Below are positions 1 to 5,477 of a DNA stretch of 6,368 bases, one piece after another. The notes beneath the pieces were generated by a model, which worked only from the letters and a program-made list of their open reading frames with translations, was not told the origin of the DNA and did no database searches. This stretch comes from Thermoleophilia bacterium (GTDB lineage: Bacteria > Actinomycetota > Thermoleophilia > Gaiellales > Gaiellaceae), in assembly GCA_029858755.1 (NCBI GenBank), contig JAOUEK010000128.1:1-6368 (forward strand), read 5' to 3'. Position 1 is the first letter of the stretch; each line of letters begins with the position of its first letter. A program made the translations under genes and the position numbers.

Positions 1-33
1 TGCGTGCGGGTTGGCAGGGTCGAAGGGCGTCAT
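1..33 (-). CDS. Possible 5' end of a leftward gene, cut by the window edge
   Basis: An ATG on the minus strand at 33-31 opens a frame reading MTPFDPANPHA before the window ends. Eleven codons are too few to assign a function. An AAAGG on the minus strand lies 10 bases before the ATG, a rather long spacing for a ribosome binding site. The codons after the ATG mostly end in G or C, as in the other genes here. The region between this ATG and the tRNA at 245 holds no better gene, so it would be the leader and promoter of this gene. A leftward frame ending at 32-30 overlaps the ATG as ATGA, but its only start nearby would give 14 residues, so I do not treat it as a gene. Confidence 0.3.
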   Translation of the reverse strand, partial: MTPFDPANPHA

Positions 34-62
34 CGGGCCGGCGCCTTTCCGAGCAGCTGGAT

Positions 63-80
63 GCTCCCGGCCACGGGAGC
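63..80. other. Perfect 7-bp hairpin with tetraloop
   Basis: GCTCCCG (63-69) pairs exactly with CGGGAGC (74-80) around the loop GCCA. No T-tract follows on either strand, so it does not look like a classical Rho-independent terminator. If the leftward gene starting at 33 is real, the hairpin lies 29 bases before its start codon, in the mRNA leader. It could then affect initiation or mRNA stability; that role is inference. A second, shorter hairpin (GCGGG at 183-187 with CCCGC at 192-196) lies further right. Confidence 0.4.
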
Positions 81-228
81 GCTCAGCGACGGCAGCCGGA
101 CGACACCATGGGCACGTTCTATCGGTTCGAGCTGCGCCGCGCTCGTCGCGCCCCCACCGGGGCCATACGCGGCGTCTCCGGCGCGGGCACGCCCGCCGCG
201 GGGGCCGACGTGACCGGGGGCACGCCGT

Positions 229-234
229 TAGAAT
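229..234 (+). promoter_or_regulatory. Candidate -10 element of the tRNA-Gly gene
   Basis: TAGAAT at 229-234 matches the -10 consensus TATAAT at five of six positions and lies 10 bases before the mature tRNA 5' end. The transcript would therefore start almost at the tRNA. No good -35 lies 16-18 bases upstream; the nearest resemblance, GTGACC at 210-215, is only 13 bases away. The same bases overlap one arm of an inverted repeat flanking the tRNA, which allows another reading, given in the findings. Confidence 0.4.
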
Positions 235-325
235 CCTGGGGCGCGCGGGCGTAGCTCAGCGGTAGAGCACTGGCTTCCCAAGCCAGGTGTCGTGGGTTCG
301 ATCCCCATCGCCCGCTCTAGGATTC
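231..325. repeat. 7-bp inverted repeat flanking the tRNA
   Basis: GAATCCT at 231-237 is exactly complementary to AGGATTC at 319-325, and the tRNA lies between them. If both arms are transcribed, the leader and trailer of the precursor could pair and extend the acceptor helix. The left arm overlaps the candidate -10 element, so both readings cannot be fully true. A 7-bp match over this distance may also be chance. Confidence 0.35.
245..316 (+). tRNA. tRNA-Gly (anticodon CCC)
   Basis: A full cloverleaf can be drawn by eye. The acceptor stem GCGGGCG (245-251) pairs with CGCCCGC (309-315). The D arm has stem GCTC/GAGC. The anticodon stem CTGGC (270-274) pairs with GCCAG (282-286) around the loop TTCCCAA, which places anticodon CCC at 277-279. 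The T arm GTGGG/CCCAT carries the loop TTCGATC. The discriminator base is T316, as usual for bacterial tRNA-Gly. The 3' CCA is not encoded (CTC follows at 317), so it must be added after transcription. This tRNA reads the GGG glycine codon, which GC-rich genomes use. No integrase gene or duplicated tRNA 3' end is visible nearby, so I see no sign of use as an attachment site. Confidence 0.97.
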
Positions 326-529
326 ATGCGGGAGTTCCGGGTCTCGGGGTTCACACCGGAAGTTCCACCCGTAACGGGGCGACCGACCGCCGCTGCAGGT
401 CCGCGTCATCGCCACTGCCACCGGTACCGGTCCCGGCTACTCGAAACCCCGGACCTCCGGCTGTCACCACGGGCAGAACCACTCGCGCGGGAGCAAGGGG
501 TGGCTGCGGAGAGATCGAATGGGCGGGGT

Positions 530-1210
530 TCAGCCCTTGCGGATGCTGCCGACTCCCGGCGTGCTGGTGTCGACGTGTTTCGGGTTTCCGGTGTATGTGA
601 TCGTCCCGACCCCGTTCACGGTTGCCGACAACGATTGGATCGCTTGGACGTCGGCGGCGCCCGTACCGTTGACGACGACGTCCACGTCGCGCGCCGCAAG
701 GTTCGCGAGGCCGGCTGTACCTGCGCCGTTGATCGCTACGTCGAGCTGCTCGACCGCTCCGGCGGCCTCAACGCTGCCTGCCCCGTTCAACGCGATGTCG
801 AGCGAAGATCCCGAGAGGCCCTCGATCGTGACGTCGCCCGCGCCGGACAACGTCACTGCCTCAAGGGTCGGCACGACGATCGCGACGTCGATGCCGAGGT
901 CGGTGTCGAGGCGCCCGTCGTTCTCGATCCTGAGCGTGTCCCTCTCGACGTTGGTCTGCACGCGTGAGATCAGATCGTCGTCGGTCTCGACCGTGACCGA
1001 TTGCTCCGCTCCGATCGTGATCGTCACATCAGCCGCGCCCAGGAGGTCAACGCTTGTGAAAGCAGCCACCTGGCGCGATTCGGAGGCCGGCACGCCGGAG
1101 CCGCGGATCCCCTGGCTCTGCCCGCCGTCATCGCCGCAACCGACGACCAGCAGAAGCACGGCCGAGACACCGGTCGACAATGCGAGCGACGTCCATGGCT
1201 TCCCGGGCAT
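530..1210 (-). CDS. Lipoprotein with DUF2807-type (head GIN) beta-solenoid domain
   Basis: This is a 226-residue protein. It has a basic, hydrophobic lipoprotein signal ending in a lipobox (V22-V23-G24-C25), so the mature protein should be lipid-anchored at Cys25 on the outer face of the membrane. A Gly/Ser/Asp-rich linker (about 26-48) follows. The rest matches the DUF2807 'putative auto-transporter adhesin, head GIN' family: it opens with F51-T-S-V-D-L and then shows regularly spaced turns, SGAGD at 122, NGAGS at 142, NGAGT at 161, NGTGA at 181, NGVGT at 200 and GVGSI at 219. The 19-20 residue step is what a right-handed beta-solenoid gives. The family's biochemical role is not established; I infer an extracellular structural or binding protein. 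The frame is open to 1393, but only a start at 1210 (ATG) or 1231 (GTG) places the lipobox at a sensible distance. Neither has a clear ribosome binding site. The gene is divergent from the oxidoreductase gene at 1405. Confidence 0.88.
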   Translation of the reverse strand: MPGKPWTSLALSTGVSAVLLLVVGCGDDGGQSQGIRGSGVPASESRQVAAFTSVDLLGAADVTITIGAEQSVTVETDDDLISRVQTNVERDTLRIENDGRLDTDLGIDVAIVVPTLEAVTLSGAGDVTIEGLSGSSLDIALNGAGSVEAAGAVEQLDVAINGAGTAGLANLAARDVDVVVNGTGAADVQAIQSLSATVNGVGTITYTGNPKHVDTSTPGVGSIRKG

Positions 1211-1216
1211 GGTGCC

Positions 1217-1222
1217 GTTACA
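1217..1222 (-). promoter_or_regulatory. Possible -10 element for leaderless expression of the lipoprotein gene
   Basis: On the minus strand TGTAAC lies six bases before the ATG at 1210 and matches TATAAT at four of six positions. At that distance transcription would begin at or next to the start codon. This agrees with the absence of a ribosome binding site there, and leaderless genes are common in actinobacteria. No convincing -35 is visible, so the call is weak. Confidence 0.25.
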
Positions 1223-1339
1223 CGGTTTCACGAGCGGACGGCCGACGACATCGTGGAATGCGCTGATCCGCCCATGCCCGCAGGCTGCCGACGCCCCGGA
1301 CGGACGACGTGCAGCGCGCGCCGTACCGGCTCTTCCGCG

Positions 1340-1368
1340 TTGAAGCCCTGAACCGGCGGGCATAGAGT
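1340..1368 (+). promoter_or_regulatory. Sigma-70-type promoter of the oxidoreductase gene
   Basis: TTGAAG (1340-1345) and TAGAGT (1363-1368) are separated by exactly 17 bases, the preferred spacing for the housekeeping sigma factor. Each hexamer matches its consensus at four of six positions. Transcription would start near 1375, leaving a leader of about 30 bases that includes the ribosome binding site. It lies in the 194-base gap between two divergent genes, where a promoter is expected. Confidence 0.6.
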
Positions 1369-1391
1369 GGCCGAACCCGACCAGCCGGCCC

Positions 1392-1399
1392 AAAGGAGG
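1392..1399 (+). promoter_or_regulatory. Strong ribosome binding site that fixes the GTG start at 1405
   Basis: AAAGGAGG is complementary to the 3' end of 16S rRNA and ends five bases before the GTG at 1405. It decides the start of the oxidoreductase gene and implies efficient translation. Confidence 0.85.
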
Positions 1400-1404
1400 C
1401 GCCC

Positions 1405-3468
1405 GTGTCCGCCTACCCCCACCTCTTCAGTCCTCTCGAGATCGGGAACGTCACCGTCCGCAACCGCATCCTGCAGACAGCGCACGTCAAGCTGTTCGCG
1501 CAGAACGCGGTCGACTCCCAGCGGAACGTGGACTACCAGGTCGCGCGCGCGAAGGGCGGAGCAGGGCTTCTCATCACCGGCAACCGCGTCGTCCATCCGA
1601 CCTCGACCACCGGCTTCCCGCGGGTGGCCTGGGCGTTCCGGGACGACGCCGTCGAGGCAAACCGGCGGCTGACTCAGGCCGTGCACGAGCACGGCGCCGT
1701 CATCTTCGAGCAGCTGAACCACTTCGGGCTGAACGCGTCGAGCGACTCGGCCGACGACCTCCGCGTGCTCTGGGGACCGTCGGCCGTCAAGTCGCCAGCC
1801 TACGGGGAGACGCCCAAGGCGATGGAGGGCGAGGACATCCGCGAGCTCGTGGACTGGTGGGGCCGGTGCGCCGCGCTCTCGCGCGAGGGTGGGTTCGACG
1901 GCACCGAGGTGCACATCTCGCACAGCTACCTCCTACACCAGTTCCTCTCACCGCTCTACAACAAGCGCACCGACGACTACGGCGGCTCGTTCGAGAACCG
2001 GCTGCGCCTCGCGCGGGAGGTCATCGGGGAGGTACGACGCTCCGTCGGCACCGACTGGGTCGTCGGCGTGCGGATCAGCCTGAGTGACTTCGTCCCCGGC
2101 GCGCTCGACATCGACGACGCCGTGCGTGTCGCGAAGCAGCTCGAGGCCGACGGCCAGATCGACTACGTGAACGTCACCGCCGCGGGCTACCACAACATCT
2201 TCAAGGCGATCGAGCCCGCCGACACGCCGGACGGCTACCTCGTCGACCTCGCCGCGGCGGTCAAGGAGGGCGTCGAGCATCTGCCCGTCTTCACGATCGG
2301 CGGCATCAAGGACCCCGCGCTCGCCGAGGAAATCCTCGCGGCCGGCAGGGCAGACATGGTCGCCATGACCCGCGCCCAGATCGCCGACCCGGAGTTCGCC
2401 AACAAGGCGCGGGAGGGGCGCGAGGACGAGATCGTCCACTGCATCCGCGGCAACCAGGGCTGCATCGGCCGTGTCTTCAAGGGCCTCGCGATCAGCTGCA
2501 CCGTCAACCCGAGCGCGGGGCGAGAGGGCCGCCTTGGCACGCTTCCCGCAGCCGATCGGCCTGCCCGATGGCTCGTTGCGGGCGGCGGCCCGGCGGGAAT
2601 GAAGGCGGCCGAGACGCTGGCGCTTCGCGGTCACAGCGTGGTGCTGGTGGAGAGGGAGCCCGAGCTGGGGGGTCAGGTGAACCTGATCGTGAAGGCGCCC
2701 GGGCGCGAGGAGTTCGGCTGGATCCGCCGCGACCTGGAGCGCAGCCTCCACCGGCTCGGAGTGGACGTCCGGCTCGGCACCGAGGCCTCGGCGCAGCTCG
2801 TCGAGGAGCTCGCGCCCGACGGCGTGATCGTCGCCACCGGCGCCCTGCCCTCGCGCACCGGGTTCTCGAGCGTCAACCCGCTCGTGGAGTCCCTGCCCGG
2901 GGCCGGGCAGGAGAACGTCGTCACGGCGTGGGACGTGCTGCGCGGCTCAGCGACGGTCGGCGAGCGCGTCGTCGTCCTCGACGACGACGGCGGGCGCTAC
3001 GCGGCAGGCGTGGCCGAAGTGCTGCTCGACCAGGGGAGGAGCGTCGAGCTCGTCAGTCGCTTCAACGCTCTGTTCCCGGCGACGCTGTTCACGCTCGACA
3101 TGGCGACCGTGTACGGCCGCCTGCTCGGCAAGGGCCTCACCTCGCAGCTCAACTCGTGGGCGAAGCAGATCGACGGAGGCTCCATGACGATCTTCAACCT
3201 GTACACGGGCTCCGAGGTCACTCTCGACGGTGTGGACACGGTCGTGCTCGCGACCGGTGCGACGGCCGATGCGGCGCTCTACTTCGACCTGAAGGGCACG
3301 GTCGTCAATCTCCACCGCATCGGAGACTGCCTCGCCCCGCGCAAGCTCGATCACGCGATCTACGAGGGGTACATGGCGGGTCGCGAAGCCTGGTACCCAG
3401 AGGAGCGCTACATCTACGAGGGAGAGCTCGAGCAGTGGCAGGAGGTGGCGATCGACGTCGACGTGTAG
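1405..3468 (+). CDS. FMN/FAD/iron-sulfur oxidoreductase, Old Yellow Enzyme - trimethylamine dehydrogenase superfamily (2,4-dienoyl-CoA reductase/mycofactocin-associated type)
   Basis: This 687-residue cytoplasmic flavoprotein has the architecture of 2,4-dienoyl-CoA reductase and trimethylamine dehydrogenase (TMADH). Residues 5-345 form the FMN-binding TIM barrel: start motif LFSPLEIG (7-14), active-site block H170-I-S-H173-S-Y175 followed by LLHQFLSP (176-183) and NKRTDDYGGSFENR (186-199), flavin-phosphate region TIGGIKDP (297-304). Residues 346-365 are the iron-sulfur segment with Cys346, Cys353 and Cys365, but Gly349 where the family normally has the second cysteine. An FAD dinucleotide fold starts at GGGPAG (393-398). 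A second nucleotide-binding fold begins near 521 with DDDGGRYAAG (526-535) instead of GxGxxG, as in TMADH relatives. The end (IGDCLAPRKLDHAIYEG, 639-655) is typical of the family. From recalled sequences it most resembles TMADH-like and mycofactocin-associated OYE proteins; no mycofactocin gene is in this window. It probably moves electrons between an organic substrate, FMN, a cluster and FAD. The substrate is unknown, and the changed active site argues against amine oxidation. Confidence 0.93.
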   Translation: MSAYPHLFSPLEIGNVTVRNRILQTAHVKLFAQNAVDSQRNVDYQVARAKGGAGLLITGNRVVHPTSTTGFPRVAWAFRDDAVEANRRLTQAVHEHGAVIFEQLNHFGLNASSDSADDLRVLWGPSAVKSPAYGETPKAMEGEDIRELVDWWGRCAALSREGGFDGTEVHISHSYLLHQFLSPLYNKRTDDYGGSFENRLRLAREVIGEVRRSVGTDWVVGVRISLSDFVPGALDIDDAVRVAKQLEADGQIDYVNVTAAGYHNIFKAIEPADTPDGYLVDLAAAVKEGVEHLPVFTIGGIKDPALAEEILAAGRADMVAMTRAQIADPEFANKAREGREDEIVHCIRGNQGCIGRVFKGLAISCTVNPSAGREGRLGTLPAADRPARWLVAGGGPAGMKAAETLALRGHSVVLVEREPELGGQVNLIVKAPGREEFGWIRRDLERSLHRLGVDVRLGTEASAQLVEELAPDGVIVATGALPSRTGFSSVNPLVESLPGAGQENVVTAWDVLRGSATVGERVVVLDDDGGRYAAGVAEVLLDQGRSVELVSRFNALFPATLFTLDMATVYGRLLGKGLTSQLNSWAKQIDGGSMTIFNLYTGSEVTLDGVDTVVLATGATADAALYFDLKGTVVNLHRIGDCLAPRKLDHAIYEGYMAGREAWYPEERYIYEGELEQWQEVAIDVDV

Positions 3469-3567
3469 GGGTTCGTTCCGAGGGCCGACCACTCGTGACG
3501 GCGTCCGCATCTCGGTTGCGAACCTCTCGCCGCGCAACGCGCCCGTCGACCGCCACGCGATCGGGGC

Positions 3568-3584
3568 GGCCGGCGATCCCGGCC
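3568..3584. terminator. Hairpin in the convergent intergenic region
   Basis: GGCCGG (3568-3573) pairs with CCGGCC (3579-3584) around a five-base loop. It lies 100 bases after the oxidoreductase stop codon. There is no T-tract, so it is at most a non-canonical terminator or an mRNA 3'-end stabiliser. Confidence 0.3.
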
Positions 3585-3630
3585 ACGGAGCACCGGCATG
3601 CTCGAGGCACGCGGTCGATGTCGTGATGCC

Positions 3631-3672
3631 GGCCGCTCTCGGCCAACGCCCGCGACGGCCTCGTCGCGGGCG
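3631..3672. terminator. Tandem hairpins, probable bidirectional terminator
   Basis: Two hairpins lie only two bases apart. GGCCG (3631-3635) pairs with CGGCC (3640-3644) around CTCT. An 11-base arm (3647-3657) pairs perfectly with 3662-3672 around the loop GCCT. The larger stem is very stable, with nine G-C pairs. Because the structure is symmetrical it forms in transcripts from both strands, and it lies between genes that converge: 178 bases after the oxidoreductase stop and 78 bases beyond the stop of the minus-strand gene. No U-run follows on either side. Termination by T-less hairpins has been proposed for high-GC actinobacteria, so this is a plausible but unproven terminator. Confidence 0.5.
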
Positions 3673-3750
3673 GGCTGCGACCCGTTCTCCAGCCAACGCC
3701 GCCCGCAGGCGCGGTGGCTTCGAGAAAGCTACCGTCGAAGCTCCGGCGAC

Positions 3751-4671
3751 TCACCCCCGCGTCGAGCCGCCGCCGATCACGAGCCTGACCGTCCGCTTGG
3801 ACACGTCGCCGTAGCGATCGCGCGCGCGGAACATGACGCGCAGGTCCGCGCTGCTCCGCGGCGTCCCGGCGACGGTTCCCGTCCGGGCTTCGAGCCGGAG
3901 GCCGCGCGGCAGCGGGCCCCTCATGACCCGCCAGCGAACCGGCGTGGCTCCGTTCCGCGTCGCGAGACGGGCCCGGTAGGCGCGTCCGACGGTGCCGCTC
4001 GGGAGTCTCCGCGTCGCGATCGTCATCTTGTCGACGACGAGGACTGCAGTCCTGGTGCGCGTCGTCCCGAGGCGGTCGGTGGCCTCGAACGTCATCCGGA
4101 ACCGTCCACCCTCCTTCGGTCGCCCGACGACGGCCCCGGTCCTCGGCGCCAGCGCGAGCCCGAGCGGGAGGCTGCCATCGACGATCTGCCACTCGAGCGG
4201 CTCCACCCCGCCACGCGTCGCGATCAGCGTCTCGAACGGCCTTCCCACCTTGCCGGTCGGGAGCCGCCGAGTCGTGATCACGAGCTCCGCCGCGAGGACG
4301 GTCACCGTGAACTCGCGCTGCGAGGAGCCCGGGTGGCACCACGCGAGTGACGGGGGGTCTTCGTCGTTGAGGTTGATCCAGAACGAGAACGAGCCGTGGG
4401 CCGTCGGAGTACCGCTCAGCAGCCCGTCGGCGGCGAGGGAAAGCCCAGGGGGGAGCGAGCCGTTGATCACGGTGAACCGGTACGGCAGTGTCGGGCCGCA
4501 GCCACCGACTCCCTCGAACCGGTGGCTGTAGGGCATGCCGACGACCCCTTGGGGCGTGAGGTAGCTCGCGTCGCTGAACCTGAGCGCAGCGGCCGTCCCC
4601 ACGAAGACGCCGGCCAGCACGACGACGGCGGTCAGGACGCGGAGGCCTCGCCGACCCGAACGGCGCCTCAC
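3751..4671 (-). CDS. Secreted protein with three putative-Ig (He_PIG-like) repeats
   Basis: This 306-residue protein starts with a basic stretch (RRRSGRRGLR) and a hydrophobic core (VLTAVVVLAGVFVG, about 12-25) ending near TAAA, a Sec-type signal peptide or signal anchor. Three Ig-like repeats of about 85-90 residues follow, at about 36-126, 130-214 and 215-300. Each contains the hallmark LPxGLxLxxxxGxxxGxP: SLPPGLSL at 72, SLPLGLAL at 167, PLPRGLRL at 253. Each is preceded by a related strand pattern such as TRRLPTGKVGRPF and TRRLPSGTVGRAY. These repeats form beta-sandwiches in bacterial surface proteins and usually have adhesive or spacer roles. Cys58 and Cys112, both in repeat 1, could form a disulfide. 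Net charge rises steeply from repeat 1 to repeat 3. The frame is open to 4896, but the GTG at 4671 gives a normal signal-peptide length; a TTG at 4701 is an alternative, and neither has an ideal ribosome binding site. No sortase signal or C-terminal anchor is visible. Confidence 0.85.
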   Translation of the reverse strand: MRRRSGRRGLRVLTAVVVLAGVFVGTAAALRFSDASYLTPQGVVGMPYSHRFEGVGGCGPTLPYRFTVINGSLPPGLSLAADGLLSGTPTAHGSFSFWINLNDEDPPSLAWCHPGSSQREFTVTVLAAELVITTRRLPTGKVGRPFETLIATRGGVEPLEWQIVDGSLPLGLALAPRTGAVVGRPKEGGRFRMTFEATDRLGTTRTRTAVLVVDKMTIATRRLPSGTVGRAYRARLATRNGATPVRWRVMRGPLPRGLRLEARTGTVAGTPRSSADLRVMFRARDRYGDVSKRTVRLVIGGGSTRG

Positions 4672-4876
4672 CCGCGAGACGTTCGACCTCGCAGCAGGCA
4701 ACCCTGCGGTAGACCTCTGGGCGACTCGACAGGCTCCTGCTTCCCGCCCGTGACGTTCAGCAGAGCCGCGGCTAGGGCCGGCGCCCACACGAAGGGCCGC
4801 GCGGCTCCTCGCGGTCTGCCACCAGGGGGACGAGAATCGGCGCACGCGGCGGCGGTTGATCGCGCAGGATGCAGGG
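4672..4876. other. Divergent intergenic region
   Basis: These 205 bases lie between the starts of two divergent genes and should contain promoters for both. I could not find a pair of -35 and -10 hexamers at good spacing on either strand. The only clear signal is the ribosome binding site for the rightward gene at 4866-4869. Confidence 0.4.
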
Positions 4877-5332
4877 GTGGCCGATCCGACGAGCATCCAC
4901 GAACGGCTGCGGCGCTCCCTGATCCGGGCGGTGTCCCGTGTCCACGGCGGCGTCTACCGCGCCAGCGGCGGTCGTCTCCTCGGTCGCGTGGCGGGAATGC
5001 CGGTGCTGCTCCTGACGACGACGGGGCGTGTGTCGGGCAAGCCGCGGACGGCCACGCTCACGTACTTCCGGGACGGTGGAGATCTCCTCGTGATCGGCTC
5101 CTTCGGCGGCTCCGACCTCCCCCCGGCCTGGTGGCTCAACCTCGAGCGCAACCCCCGTGCACGGGTGCTGATCGGGAGCACGACCTCGCAGGTGACGGCG
5201 AGGGCCGCGACCGCTGGCGAGCGCGACCGGCTCTGGCCGCTCGTGACCGCCACCAACCCCGGGTACGCCCGCTATCAGGAGCGCACGGACAGACCGATCC
5301 CCATCGTCGTGCTGACGCCCGAGGAGGAATGA
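4877..5332 (+). CDS. Deazaflavin (F420)-dependent nitroreductase family protein (Ddn/DUF385)
   Basis: This 151-residue protein has the typical length and motifs of the F420H2-dependent Ddn-like split-barrel family. Residues 44-58 (LLLTTTGRVSGKPRT) are the family's cofactor-binding signature. GSFGG (74-78) and PAWWLNLERNPRARV (83-97) are the second conserved block. YARYQERTDRPIPIVVL (130-146) is the conserved end. Known members reduce quinones, nitroimidazoles or other enones with F420H2, often at the membrane, so the likely role is quinone or enone reduction; the substrate cannot be read from sequence. The N-terminal 35 residues are amphipathic and basic, as in membrane-associated members. 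The start is the GTG at 4877 because AGGA at 4866-4869 is seven bases upstream; an in-frame TTG at 4856 has no such site. The gene implies that the host makes coenzyme F420, which fits an actinobacterium. Confidence 0.93.
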   Translation: MADPTSIHERLRRSLIRAVSRVHGGVYRASGGRLLGRVAGMPVLLLTTTGRVSGKPRTATLTYFRDGGDLLVIGSFGGSDLPPAWWLNLERNPRARVLIGSTTSQVTARAATAGERDRLWPLVTATNPGYARYQERTDRPIPIVVLTPEEE

Positions 5333-5465
5333 TCGCCGGCACGCGAGGTGCTCGTCGCCACGCGCGTCGCAGGGCCGTTGGGGACGATCCACCGGAGCCC
5401 GGATCCGTGTTCGCACCGATGTGGGGAGCGTCTCCGCCGGCGAAGATATGAGATGGAGCCACGAG

Positions 5466-5471
5466 AGGAGG
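5466..5471 (+). promoter_or_regulatory. Ribosome binding site for the 73-residue protein
   Basis: AGGAGG ends six bases before the ATG at 5478. The same frame is open further upstream (from 5421), but this perfect site shows that translation starts at 5478. Confidence 0.8.
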
Positions 5472-5477
5472 CGCGCG

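Larger units (their letters stand above)
3469..3750. other. Convergent intergenic region without a firm gene
   Basis: These 282 bases separate the ends of two converging genes, the oxidoreductase (ends 3468) and the Ig-like protein (ends 3751 on the minus strand). The region holds three hairpins, listed separately. A plus-strand frame from about 3470 to 3640, different from that of the oxidoreductase, is open and has many C/G third positions. It lacks a start codon with a ribosome binding site, and I do not recognise the translation. I therefore do not call a gene. Confidence 0.5.

Noticed and set aside
245..316. The tRNA-Gly gene as an integration site for a mobile element
   Set aside because: There is no integrase, no duplicated tRNA 3' end in the window and no change in base composition on either side.
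319..420. A 30-residue minus-strand ORF next to the tRNA
   Set aside because: It has no ribosome binding site, no hydrophobic or family pattern, and its stop lies in the tRNA trailer.
1211..1393. A longer start for the lipoprotein gene at 1393, giving 287 residues
   Set aside because: The extra 61 residues are not conserved-looking, would bury the lipobox at residue 86, and would overlap the oxidoreductase promoter.
1228..1923. A 231-residue minus-strand ORF across the oxidoreductase 5' end and promoter
   Set aside because: It is an antisense shadow with no recognisable motif, and it covers the promoter, the ribosome binding site and part of the lipoprotein gene.
2568..3626. A 352-residue plus-strand ORF inside the oxidoreductase gene
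   Set aside because: It is an Arg/Gly/Pro-rich frame shadow typical of high-GC coding sequence; the overlapping frame has clear family motifs.
4672..4896. A longer start for the Ig-like protein at 4896, giving 381 residues
   Set aside because: It would place the signal peptide in the middle of the protein and overlap the start of the deazaflavin-family gene on the other strand.
5440..5455. A -10-like element (TATGAG) before the 73-residue protein
   Set aside because: No -35 hexamer lies at 16-18 bases and the match is poor.
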